DNA of 64,000 nucleotides from Kordia sp964351775 (lineage in GTDB: Bacteria > Bacteroidota > Bacteroidia > Flavobacteriales > Flavobacteriaceae). Position numbers and translations under genes: made by a program. Below the pieces are notes generated by a model that saw only the letters and a program-made list of their open reading frames with translations, searched no databases and was not told where the DNA came from. How positions within the stretch are numbered: the stretch's first letter is position 1; each line of letters opens with the position of its first letter. The stretch lies in the NCBI GenBank assembly GCA_964351775.1, contig CAYGPQ010000005.1, positions 1-64,000 of the forward strand, given 5' to 3'. Positions 1-6,798 of the stretch are shown here, one piece after another.

Positions 1-57
1 TAAAAAACAAAAAATATATTGTAATTTCGTTTTTATATTTAAAAAGTTTTAAATGAC

Positions 58-1143
58 TTGAATTCAAAACCAACACATACCTCTGCATTAAATGAAAAAG
101 ATGGTGTTTCTAAACCAGATTTTATCAGCAAAGCTTCTGTGGCTTCTATCAAGAAAAATAGAAGAAAACAACCTTCTGTGGATGAATTGGTTACAGGAAT
201 TTTGAATCAGGATAAAGTGGCGTTGAGTAGAGCAATTACGCTTGTAGAAAGTAAAAATAATACGCATCTAGCGAAAGCTACCGAAATTATAGAAAAGTGT
301 TTGCCACATGCCAACAAATCTATTCGCATTGGAATTACAGGTGTTCCGGGTGTTGGGAAAAGCACCTTTATTGAAGCATTTGGAAAGCATTTGACAGGTT
401 TGGGCAAAAAAGTTGCCGTGTTAGCTGTGGATCCAAGCAGTTCTATTTCTAGCGGAAGTATTTTAGGCGATAAAACCCGTATGGAAGATTTGGTAAAGGA
501 TGAAAACGCTTTTATTCGTCCGTCTGCTTCTGGCGATTCGCTTGGTGGTGTTGCCCGAAAAACCCGTGAAACGATTATTTTATGTGAAGCCTGTGGTTTT
601 GATACCATTGTGATTGAAACCGTCGGCGTTGGACAAAGTGAAACTGCCGTGCATAGTATGGTGGATTTCTTTTTATTGTTAAAATTGGCTGGCGCTGGGG
701 ATGAATTGCAAGGAATTAAACGTGGAATTATTGAAATGGCTGACGCTATTGTGATTAATAAAGCCGATGGTGATAACATACAACGCGCACAAATGGCGCG
801 AACCGAATTTAAGCGTGCATTACACTTATATCCAATGAAAGCGTCTGAATGGCTTCCTAAAGTGATTACAGCTTCCGCTTTACAACAAGAAGGAATTGAC
901 GACGTTTGGCAAATGATTTCTGAATTTCATGAAACAACAAAAGCAAACAGTTATTTTGAAAACCACAGAAAGCAACAGAATCGTTTTTGGTTGTTACAAA
1001 CCATTGAAGAACGCTTGAAACATAATTTTTACAATAATAAAAATGTAAAAAAAGTCTTAGACGAGTATTTGAAAGCTACTGAAAATAGTACCATTTCTCC
1101 GTTTCATGCTGCGCAAGAATTGTTAAAATTCTTAAATTCATAA
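58..1143 (+). CDS. meaB: MeaB/ArgK-type GTPase, methylmalonyl-CoA mutase chaperone
   Basis: G3E-family GTPase that protects and reloads adenosylcobalamin-dependent methylmalonyl-CoA mutase; cytoplasmic. Seen: Walker A GVPGVGKST at residues 95-103, DPSSSIS at 125-131, the switch region ETVGVGQSE at 187-195 and NKAD (base specificity) at 234-237. The 361-aa length fits the family, with a somewhat long N-terminus. The start used is TTG at 58, because an ATG at 53 is in another frame and stops after two codons; no early in-frame ATG exists, so the exact start is uncertain. No mutase gene lies in the window. Function is well established for the family. Confidence 0.93.
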   Translation: MNSKPTHTSALNEKDGVSKPDFISKASVASIKKNRRKQPSVDELVTGILNQDKVALSRAITLVESKNNTHLAKATEIIEKCLPHANKSIRIGITGVPGVGKSTFIEAFGKHLTGLGKKVAVLAVDPSSSISSGSILGDKTRMEDLVKDENAFIRPSASGDSLGGVARKTRETIILCEACGFDTIVIETVGVGQSETAVHSMVDFFLLLKLAGAGDELQGIKRGIIEMADAIVINKADGDNIQRAQMARTEFKRALHLYPMKASEWLPKVITASALQQEGIDDVWQMISEFHETTKANSYFENHRKQQNRFWLLQTIEERLKHNFYNNKNVKKVLDEYLKATENSTISPFHAAQELLKFLNS

Positions 1144-1337
1144 TCCATTTTAAAGGATTAATGTCCGATTAAACCATTTCAATACTTGTAAGAACCTTGC
1201 TATAAAAGAGTTTGTAAGATATATTTATAAAATTACCATGCATTTGTCAATTGCTATGATAAAGGGAAATTAGCTGGATGAACATAAAAAAATATAATTA
1301 TTGAGCTTATTTTTCAGATAGTTACGATTCTGTCTTT

Positions 1338-1378
1338 ACTCTATAATCTAACAGCGCAGCGGTCTTGAATCTTTTATC
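1338..1378. repeat. Dispersed intergenic repeat, copy 1
   Basis: A 21-bp core at 1346-1366 (begins ATCTAACAGCG, ends GCGGTCTT) is found again as its exact reverse complement at 20896-20916. Similarity extends on both sides (CTCTAT before, ATCTTTT after). It lies in the roughly 300-bp gene-free stretch after meaB, where I otherwise see only the terminator of the next minus-strand gene. Confidence 0.6.
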
Positions 1379-1401
1379 GGACAACAGTGATTTTAAAGCA
1401 T

Positions 1402-1426
1402 AAAAAAAGCGAACCGAAGCTCGCTT
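1402..1426 (-). terminator. Rho-independent terminator of the 1446-1625 peptide gene
   Basis: Read on the minus strand: stem AAGCGA / TCGCTT closing an 8-nt loop, followed by a run of seven T. It lies 20 bp past the stop codon of the small peptide gene. Confidence 0.7.
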
Positions 1427-1445
1427 AATTCATGTATGTCTGTTT

Positions 1446-1625
1446 TTACAATTCGCAATCCCAGACGGTATGACATTCTGTGTCAGTACAATTTCTTTCG
1501 GTTGCACAATCACAAATGGAATTATCTGTCCACCATGATCCAGTTCCTCCATTTAGTTGATTTTCGCGTAAGCTTGAAATTGATTTTTTGTTCAGTTTTA
1601 ATGATTTAAGATTACTTTTTTTCAT
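1446..1625 (-). CDS. Double-glycine leader peptide, candidate RiPP precursor (59 aa)
   Basis: Small gene read on the reverse strand: ATG at 1625, TAA at 1446, 59 aa. The leader begins MKKSNLKSLKLNKKSIS and ends in LNGG at residues 24-27, matching the common Bacteroidetes class I lanthipeptide or bacteriocin-type leader. The core (28-59) holds five Cys (38, 40, 46, 51, 57) and many Ser/Thr (TGSWWTDNSICDCATERNC then TDTECHTVWDCEL). It has its own terminator. No LanB/LanC or peptidase-ABC exporter is nearby, so maturation would have to be supplied from elsewhere. The family call is inference from the leader; no core homologue is recognised. Confidence 0.75.
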   Translation of the reverse strand: MKKSNLKSLKLNKKSISSLRENQLNGGTGSWWTDNSICDCATERNCTDTECHTVWDCEL

Positions 1626-1781
1626 GATATAAATTTTATTTGGTTATGTCATAAAGTTACGAAATAGATTTCATTAACATCCAATTTATCAAATCATTAA
1701 CAGTATTTTTAAAACTTTACTAGAGTGAAATCTATAAAATTTAAGCATTTTTCTTTATCAAGAATTGTTACATAAATAAAA

Positions 1782-2201
1782 TTAAAATACTTGTATTTTG
1801 ATATATTTTTCCTGACATGCTTCAATACATGGATAACTTATAATTAAATTTCCTTCATTTGATACTTCAAAACCAATCGTTAAAGGTGAATCGTTGAAAC
1901 AACTTGGAGCATCAATAATCCCTGTAGTTGTTGAGTACGTTCCACTACTAGCTTGTGGCGAGACAATTTCTAACATGCTACAAAGTGAATAGTTTGATGT
2001 AATTTCTCCATTGGAATTAAAAGTCAACATTTTATCACTCGTAATTGTTTGAAAAGTTCCGCTTCCATCTCCTGGATCTGCAAGAAATTCTATCAATCTC
2101 CAATTACCAATAAGGGAAACTTCTTGAGGTGTCGAATCATCATCATTGTTACAAGAAATAAAAAGTGCAACAGTAACTAGTAGTGAAAGTGATTTTTTCA
2201 T
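1782..2201 (-). CDS. Lipocalin-like lipoprotein
   Basis: 139-aa secreted lipoprotein. The signal peptide MKKSLSLLVTVALFIS ends at lipobox Cys17, followed by NNDDD, an acidic stretch typical of Bacteroidetes exported lipoproteins. The mature part starts LIGNWRLIEF, the N-terminal strand signature (GxWxL) of lipocalin-like domains, and is beta-rich with four Cys (SLCSM, APSCF, PCIEAC) that could form disulfides. No enzymatic residues are visible. It is monocistronic, with a promoter presumably in the region beyond 2201. Fold assignment is moderate; ligand unknown. Confidence 0.7.
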   Translation of the reverse strand: MKKSLSLLVTVALFISCNNDDDSTPQEVSLIGNWRLIEFLADPGDGSGTFQTITSDKMLTFNSNGEITSNYSLCSMLEIVSPQASSGTYSTTTGIIDAPSCFNDSPLTIGFEVSNEGNLIISYPCIEACQEKYIKIQVF

Positions 2202-2285
2202 GGTTTTAATGTTTTTTGTGAATTTATCTACTTCGTAGATATAGAATTATGTGTTTGGTTGCGTTGCAATTTGTTAAAAAATAAA

Positions 2286-2855
2286 TTAAGCATATTTTTT
2301 TATCAAGAATTGTCGCAATTTAAAAATCATTGCGCCATATATTCCACCAACGATCATTCCTGTGAGTACATCGCCGGGGAAATGTACACCAATATAAATT
2401 CGGCTATAGCCCACCAATGCTGCCCAAAATAGTAAGATGAAGATGATGTATTTAAAGTGTTTCTGTAACACTAAACCAACAAACGTTGCGAGTGCCATCG
2501 CGTTTGACGCATGACCCGAAAAGTAGCCAAATTGCCCACCACAATACGATTTTACCAAACGCATGTGATCTACTAAATCAGCCGTATGACAAGGTCTTGG
2601 ACGCAAAAAGAGTGTTTTTTTGAATAGATTTGCCGTTTGATCCGTAATCGTAATTAATAAAGCAACTAATACTAACGTAAAGAATATTTCTTTCTTTTTA
2701 TGTGTTTTTAAGATGAGAATCAACAAAAAAGCATACAACGGAATTGCATAATATTTATCTGTAATAAACATCCAAAAACCGTCCCAAGTGGGCGTTCCAA
2801 GTCCATTTAAGAATAAGAATAATTCTTTGTCGTAATTGATAAGTTGATCGATCAT
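2286..2855 (-). CDS. PAP2-family membrane phosphatase
   Basis: Integral membrane lipid phosphatase of the type-2 phosphatidic acid phosphatase superfamily, possibly acting on undecaprenyl-PP or phosphatidylglycerol phosphate. Seen in order: K80-X6-R87P88 (motif 1), SGH 113-115 (motif 2), S151-R152-X5-H158-X3-D162 (motif 3), so all catalytic residues are present. About five hydrophobic segments; 189 aa is normal for the family. It is the last gene of a leftward operon with the small acidic protein gene (9-bp gap) and the MATE gene. Substrate cannot be told from sequence. Confidence 0.9.
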   Translation of the reverse strand: MIDQLINYDKELFLFLNGLGTPTWDGFWMFITDKYYAIPLYAFLLILILKTHKKKEIFFTLVLVALLITITDQTANLFKKTLFLRPRPCHTADLVDHMRLVKSYCGGQFGYFSGHASNAMALATFVGLVLQKHFKYIIFILLFWAALVGYSRIYIGVHFPGDVLTGMIVGGIYGAMIFKLRQFLIKKYA

Positions 2856-2864
2856 GCTAAAATA

Positions 2865-3092
2865 TTAATCTTCGTAACGACTTAATTCTCGGTCATAAAA
2901 ATCGTTCGCTGCTTGAAATAAGTTTTCAGCTTCCGTAGCCAATTCTTTTTCGTCTTCTTTATCAAATTCTTCTAACCATTCTACTTCGTCATTTTCTAGG
3001 TTGATGATAAATCTTGGAAAATCTGTATGTATGATAAAAATTGCATCGGGATAATCTGTATTATCGCCCAATAAAAATTTAGGAAACTCCAT
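2865..3092 (-). CDS. Small acidic protein of unknown function
   Basis: 75 aa, strongly acidic, with a C-terminal helix-like region rich in Asp/Glu (VEWLEEFDKEDEKELATEAE). No signal peptide, membrane segment or catalytic motif. Its ATG lies inside the end of the MATE gene (14-bp overlap) and it is followed after 9 bp by the PAP2 gene, so translational coupling in a three-gene operon is likely. It resembles small conserved proteins of Flavobacteriaceae, but I recognise no function. Confidence 0.75.
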   Translation of the reverse strand: MEFPKFLLGDNTDYPDAIFIIHTDFPRFIINLENDEVEWLEEFDKEDEKELATEAENLFQAANDFYDRELSRYED

Positions 3093-4470
3093 AAGTAGCT
3101 TGATTTTTAATAAGTTTTTTTGATAAATAATTAAATCTAATATACAATAATATTGCAGAAACGCTTAATCCCGCAAGTAAACCCATCCAAATACCTGCAC
3201 TTTTATAGTCGGTATATAATCCGAGATAATAGGAAGTCGGGAAACCAACTATCCAATAGGCGAAAAATGTAATAGCTGTGGGAATTTTTACGTCTTGCAA
3301 ACCGCGTAAAATACCTAATCCGACAACCTGAATTCCATCTGAAATCTGGAAAAAAGCAGAAACTAATAGTAGTTTGGCAGCAATCGCAACTACTTCCTGA
3401 TTGTCTATAAAGTTGACCGTATCTGCTTCGTTGATATACAACGTTGGAAACCAATTGTTAAATATCATAAACATAGCAGCGAAGAAAATATCTATAATTA
3501 AAACCAACAGAAATAGTGATAAGGCAATTCTCCGTAATTCAGAAAAACGTTTCAATCCTTTTTGATTTCCGACACGAATCGTTGCCGCTACACTCAATCC
3601 CATTGCCACCATAAAGGTCATGGAAGATAAGTTTAATGCAATTTGATTTGCCGCTTGTGAGTTTTTACCCAAAACACCTGATAACCAAATAGCTGCTGTA
3701 AATATTCCTACTTCAAAAAACATTTGCAACGAAGATGGAAAACCTAATGAAATGATTTTTTTGAGTACTGAATTTTTTATTTCTTTAAAGTTAAAATTAG
3801 TAACATAGTTTTTGAATTTTTTCTTGTAACGCAATAATAACCAAATAAATAGTAACATAACCACACGCGAAACTAAGGTACCGACAGCAGCGCCAATAAT
3901 GCCCCATTTTGGAAAAATCCAAATTCCGAATATTAAGAAATAGTTGATGACAACATTGACCACATTTGCCAATAATGTTGCCCACATTGAATATTTTGTT
4001 TGTGACAAACCATCTGCAAATTGCTTAAATGCTTGGAATATAATTAATGGAATTAAAGAAGCAGCCACTAGATTTAGGTACGGCATTGCCAAATCGACCA
4101 CTTCTTTGGGCTGATCCATCACGTACATAAGCGGTTTTGCCATCATGATACCTATAAAAACAATGATGGAAATAAGGGTACAAAGGATCAAACCGTGTTT
4201 GAGTGCTCCTTTTACTTTTTGTTTGTTACCTGCCGCATCTGCTTCTGCAACCAAGGTCGTTATTGCGGTAGAAAAGCCAATTCCGATAGACATGGCAATG
4301 AATACAAAACTATTTCCTAAGGAAACTGCTGCGAGTTCTGCGGTTCCCAATTGTCCCACCATGGCATTATCCACAAAACCTACAAACGTATGCCCTAACA
4401 TTCCCAGAATAATTGGAGAAGCAAGTTTTAGGTTATAGCGGAATTCTTTAGTGTAGTCTTGTAAAATCAC
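3079..4470 (-). CDS. MATE-family multidrug/sodium antiporter
   Basis: Inner-membrane efflux pump of the MATE (NorM-like) family with about twelve membrane segments in two repeated halves (SPIILGMLGHTFVGFVDNAM opens the first; LGFPSSLQMFFEVGIF opens the second). I place the start at GTG 4470, giving an N-terminus reading ILQDYTKEFRYNLKL after the Met. An in-frame GTG at 4518 would add 16 residues, but a TATATTTG sequence resembling the flavobacterial -7 box falls inside that extension. First gene of the MATE / 75-aa / PAP2 operon. Substrate unknown. Confidence 0.9.
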   Translation of the reverse strand: MILQDYTKEFRYNLKLASPIILGMLGHTFVGFVDNAMVGQLGTAELAAVSLGNSFVFIAMSIGIGFSTAITTLVAEADAAGNKQKVKGALKHGLILCTLISIIVFIGIMMAKPLMYVMDQPKEVVDLAMPYLNLVAASLIPLIIFQAFKQFADGLSQTKYSMWATLLANVVNVVINYFLIFGIWIFPKWGIIGAAVGTLVSRVVMLLFIWLLLRYKKKFKNYVTNFNFKEIKNSVLKKIISLGFPSSLQMFFEVGIFTAAIWLSGVLGKNSQAANQIALNLSSMTFMVAMGLSVAATIRVGNQKGLKRFSELRRIALSLFLLVLIIDIFFAAMFMIFNNWFPTLYINEADTVNFIDNQEVVAIAAKLLLVSAFFQISDGIQVVGLGILRGLQDVKIPTAITFFAYWIVGFPTSYYLGLYTDYKSAGIWMGLLAGLSVSAILLYIRFNYLSKKLIKNQATYGVS

Positions 4471-4653
4471 TGTCTGTTTTTTGACTTGGCAAATATAGCC
4501 CACTTTTACTTTTGACACCTATATTTTCAAGTGAATTTGTCCTTTCTGTTTTATAAATTGAAGCAATCATTTTCAAAACTCACAAGCAAGTATTTTTTTA
4601 TGACAAATTATCATTGTAACTTTATAAAAATCAAAAACTTAAACCTTTAAATC

Positions 4654-4833
4654 ATGAAAAAAAACATTTTAAACATCAAAGGAGTTGAAGCAATTTCTAA
4701 AGAAGCGCAACGTCAAATTAACGGTGGAGCTGGGTACGATTTATCAAAATGCGGATGCGATTGTGCAGGACGTGTAACAGGTCCGAAATATTGTCCGTGG
4801 TTTATCGCTTGCCCGCAAGTATATACTTGTTAA
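4654..4833 (+). CDS. Double-glycine leader Cys-rich peptide, array member 1
   Basis: 59-aa gene, ATG 4654 to TAA 4831-4833. Leader MKKNILNIKGVEAISKEAQ then RQINGG (double Gly at 24-25), of the Bacteroidetes bacteriocin/RiPP type. The core has Cys at 33, 35, 37, 47, 53 and 59 in a CGCDCAGRVTGPKYC....CPQVYTC pattern, nearly the same in the next two genes. Followed by a strong terminator. Unlike the other three array members it lacks the 59-bp conserved 5' element, so it may have the ancestral promoter. Antimicrobial or signalling role is inference. Confidence 0.8.
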   Translation: MKKNILNIKGVEAISKEAQRQINGGAGYDLSKCGCDCAGRVTGPKYCPWFIACPQVYTC

Positions 4834-4912
4834 AGACTTATAAGACTTATAAGACTTTAAAAAAGTGTTTGGAATATAGTTCTAACTTACAAAACTATAT
4901 TTTGTGTTACCT

Positions 4913-4944
4913 AAAGGCTTCTGAAAACTATCAGAAGCCTTTTT
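4913..4944 (+). terminator. Strong terminator after array peptide 1
   Basis: Perfect 12-bp stem AAAGGCTTCTGA / TCAGAAGCCTTT with a 6-nt loop, then TT. The GGCTTCT arm is reused in the terminators of peptides 2 and 3. Confidence 0.85.
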
Positions 4945-5071
4945 ACTTGTGATAGCAATACATTGAACAGACTTTTATAGTGTTTGTTTTATAAAATGAA
5001 TAGCTGCAATTTGTAAACCAAGCGATATACCTCTTTCCCATCCGCATGTATGTGCATACTTTAGTATCATC

Positions 5072-5130
5072 AAAAAGGTGTAACCTGAAAAACCTAAAAT
5101 AGAGTAAGGATTATTTTAAAATTTTATATC
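5072..5130 (+). promoter_or_regulatory. Conserved 59-bp 5' element, copy 1
   Basis: Block ending exactly at the ATG, containing AAAAAGGTGTAACCTGAAAA, then ACCTAAAATAGAGTAAGGAT. It recurs almost unchanged before the next two peptide genes at the same 59-bp distance. Likely promoter plus 5' UTR. Confidence 0.65.
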
Positions 5131-5319
5131 ATGAAGAAAAACATTTTAAACATTAAAGGAGTTGCTGCTATTTCTAAAGAAGCGCAACGTGAAATTAGTG
5201 GTGGAATCGGATTAAGTTTTGGAACTTGTGGTTGTGATTGCGCAGGACGTGTGACTGGACCAAAGTATTGTCAAGATATTTGGGGATGTCCGCAAGTATA
5301 TACTTGTGATGATATATAA
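5131..5319 (+). CDS. Double-glycine leader Cys-rich peptide, array member 2
   Basis: 62 aa. Leader MKKNILNIKGVAAISKEAQ then REISGG, core beginning IGLSFGTCGCDCAGRVTG. The Cys spacing CGCDC...YC...CPQVYTC is the same as in members 1 and 3, with a short DDI tail after the last Cys. Spacer residues between the fifth and sixth Cys (QDIWG) differ from member 1 (PWFIA), so the core is diversified within a fixed Cys frame. Own 59-bp upstream element and own terminator. Precursor role is inferred from the leader. Confidence 0.8.
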   Translation: MKKNILNIKGVAAISKEAQREISGGIGLSFGTCGCDCAGRVTGPKYCQDIWGCPQVYTCDDI

Positions 5320-5382
5320 GCTTTTTTCAAAAGTGTATAGCGTATAGTTCAACTCGTAAGACTATATATTGGGTTAATAAAC

Positions 5383-5415
5383 AAAGGCTTCTCGAGATCT
5401 ATAAGAAGCCTTTAT
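5383..5415 (+). terminator. Terminator after array peptide 2
   Basis: Stem AAAGGCTTCT / AGAAGCCTTT with a loop containing CGAGATCTAT. Same sequence as the hairpin at 5723, showing that gene plus terminator were duplicated together. Confidence 0.8.
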
Positions 5416-5437
5416 TCCTACAAGAACATTACAAATG

Positions 5438-5496
5438 AAAAAGGTGTACCCTGAAAAACCTTTAATAGAGTAAGGACAATCTTAAAATTTAATATC
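5438..5496 (+). promoter_or_regulatory. Conserved 59-bp 5' element, copy 2
   Basis: Begins AAAAAGGTGTACCCTGAAAA and contains CCTTTAATAGAGTAAGGA; ends at the ATG of array peptide 3. AAGGT and ACCTT within it could pair into a short hairpin. Nearly identical to the copy at 5778. Confidence 0.65.
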
Positions 5497-5694
5497 ATGA
5501 AAAAAAGCATTTTAAACATTAAAGGAGTTTCAGCTATTTCTAAAGAAGCGCAACGTCAAATTAGTGGTGGAATCGGATTAGGTTCTGGAAGTTGTGGTTG
5601 CGATTGTGCAGGACGTGTAACTGGAGGTATCTTTTGTCAATTAAACTTTGCATGTCCGCAAGTGTATACTTGTGACGATAGTCAAGCATCGTAA
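5497..5694 (+). CDS. Double-glycine leader Cys-rich peptide, array member 3
   Basis: 65 aa. Leader MKKSILNIKGVSAISKEAQ then RQISGG, core IGLGSGSCGCDCAGRVTGG followed by IFCQLNFACPQVYTCDD and SQAS. Keeps the six-Cys frame of members 1 and 2 with a different variable loop (QLNFA) and a longer tail. Has the 59-bp leader element and the CTCGAGATCT-loop terminator. Product of recent tandem duplication; function inferred only from leader type and Cys pattern. Confidence 0.8.
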   Translation: MKKSILNIKGVSAISKEAQRQISGGIGLGSGSCGCDCAGRVTGGIFCQLNFACPQVYTCDDSQAS

Positions 5695-5722
5695 TTCCTT
5701 GATACTAAATATTCATACTAAA

Positions 5723-5755
5723 AAAGGCTTCTCGAGATCTATAAGAAGCCTTTAT
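5723..5755 (+). terminator. Terminator after array peptide 3
   Basis: Stem AAAGGCTTCT / AGAAGCCTTT with the same CGAGATCTAT loop as at 5383, then TTTAT. Confidence 0.8.
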
Positions 5756-5777
5756 ACCATCAAGTAAGCTACAAATG

Positions 5778-5836
5778 AAAAAGGTGTACCCTGAAAAACC
5801 TTTAATAGAGTAAGGATAATCTTAAAATTTTATATC
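5778..5836 (+). promoter_or_regulatory. Conserved 59-bp 5' element, copy 3
   Basis: Same block as at 5438 with few changes, ending at the ATG of array peptide 4. Here it precedes a gene with a different leader and core, so the element moved independently of the peptide family or was fused to it. Confidence 0.65.
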
Positions 5837-6028
5837 ATGAAAAAAAGAAATTTAAAATCATTACAACTTAACAAAAAATTGATCTCAACATTAGAAAACA
5901 ATTTAAACGGAGGGCTTATACAAATTACAAAAATTAATGTATGTGGTTCGCAAATTGATGCTTGCCCATCGGCGCTTGGTTGCACATATTTCTTAGAATG
6001 TCAAGTAACATATACTTGTCCAAAGTAG
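5837..6028 (+). CDS. Double-glycine leader peptide, array member 4 (divergent)
   Basis: 63 aa. The leader MKKRNLKSLQLNKKLISTL plus ENNLNGG is the LKSL.LNKK..IS type seen in the peptides at 1446 and 11933, not the ILNIKGV type of members 1-3. The core has five Cys, in a VCGSQIDACPSALGC...LEC...YTC order, and ends VTYTCPK, close to the CPQVYTC end of its neighbours. It carries the same 59-bp upstream element, so it is probably co-regulated with them. Candidate RiPP precursor; activity unknown. Confidence 0.75.
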   Translation: MKKRNLKSLQLNKKLISTLENNLNGGLIQITKINVCGSQIDACPSALGCTYFLECQVTYTCPK

Positions 6029-6061
6029 ATATTTATTACTTTAGTTGAAAAAGAAAAGAGG

Positions 6062-6095
6062 TCGTCTAAAAAGTAATTTTTAGGCGATTTTCTTT
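6062..6095 (+). terminator. Terminator at the end of the peptide array
   Basis: Stem TCGTCTAAAAA / TTTTTAGGCGA (one G-T pair) followed by TTTTCTTTTT, 35 bp after the last array peptide. It could instead be an end of the IS relic that follows. Confidence 0.6.
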
Positions 6096-6112
6096 TTAAT
6101 TTAATTTTCATA

Positions 6113-6420
6113 AATTTAAGATTCAAAATGGTCAAAATAGAAAAGCAAACTATACTTTTTAAGGTTGTGTGTAATTACAATTAATCCTACTCCCACTTTT
6201 AACTTATCAATTCCTCTTTGCTTAAAGCATTTAAAAAATTCATATTTTGCTTGATGCCAAATACAACTTCTACATCTCAATAAAGGTATAGCGATTGGTA
6301 TTAACCTCTATTTTAATACCATCTACATAAATATCTTTTAAACTGACCACACACTGTTCTTGGTCATAGGGTCATAGATCTTGGAGCATAGGTTTTAAAA
6401 ACTACTTTTTTGCTCATTCT
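6113..6420 (-). pseudogene. Internally deleted IS1182-like transposase relic
   Basis: Read on the minus strand in pieces. At about 6415 an N-terminus reads MSKKVVFKTYAPRSMTL. A middle piece in another frame, VSLKDIYVDGIKIEVNTNRY then TFIEM, fits the catalytic DDE region of IS1182-type transposases (D.YVDGTKIEANANRYTF). A C-terminus reads FFKCFKQRGIDKLKVGVGLI then VITHNLKKYS, fitting the RG..K...E.GL..IAHNLKK end. Frameshifts, stops and large deletions reduce about 1.5 kb to 0.3 kb. This fills the 478-bp gap between 6028 and 6507. Family call from motif memory, not a search. Confidence 0.7.
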
Positions 6421-6453
6421 TATAGCTAACTACTACATCAAAAAAACACAAAT

Positions 6454-6484
6454 AAAAGACTGCCTTTTCAGAAGACAGCCTTTT
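6454..6484 (-). terminator. Terminator of the 6507-6695 peptide gene
   Basis: Minus strand: AAAGGCTG ... CAGTCTTT stem (one G-T pair) followed by TTATTTG, just past the stop codon. The plus strand can also form it, so it may work in both directions. Confidence 0.55.
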
Positions 6485-6506
6485 ATTACATAAATTTCAC
6501 CGTTTA

Positions 6507-6695
6507 TTAAATGGAGGATTCACAATTTATTTGATACGAATCTGTTTGTGTTCGTCCACCTTTGGGTGTTCTTGATCCTTGTAATGTGCAAGGTTCTGTA
6601 GTATTCTCAATCGTTCCTTTCCCAATAATACTAAATGAATTTATTTTTGCGATTTGTATTTTTTTGAGTGTTAAAATTTTTCGTTGCGTTTTCAT
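6507..6695 (-). CDS. Small peptide with RiPP-like leader (62 aa)
   Basis: I start at the ATG at 6695 (MKTQRKILTLKKIQIAKINS); an in-frame ATG at 6719 adds eight residues that do not fit the family. The leader pattern LTLKKIQIAKIN..SIIGKG resembles Bacteroidetes class I lanthipeptide leaders (L.L.K..IAKLN...I.GG), with GKG in place of GG. The core has two Cys and ten Ser/Thr (NTTEPCTLQGSRTPKGGRTQ onward). Has its own terminator. Precursor role is moderately supported; it belongs to a different leader family from the array to its left. Confidence 0.6.
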   Translation of the reverse strand: MKTQRKILTLKKIQIAKINSFSIIGKGTIENTTEPCTLQGSRTPKGGRTQTDSYQINCESSI

Positions 6696-6798
6696 CTGAT
6701 AATATGTGTTAGTTTTCAACCAAGATACATAACTGTGTGTAATGTATATTAAAGAAGTGTTGCTATTTTATAAATTGAACAGGCTTTTTTATACCTTT

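Noticed and set aside
207..779. 190-codon minus-strand ORF inside meaB
   Set aside because: Shadow frame of the well-supported GTPase gene.
4749..4952. 67-codon plus-strand ORF overlapping array peptide 1
   Set aside because: It runs across the terminator hairpin and is in a different frame from the clear double-glycine peptide; composition is not protein-like.
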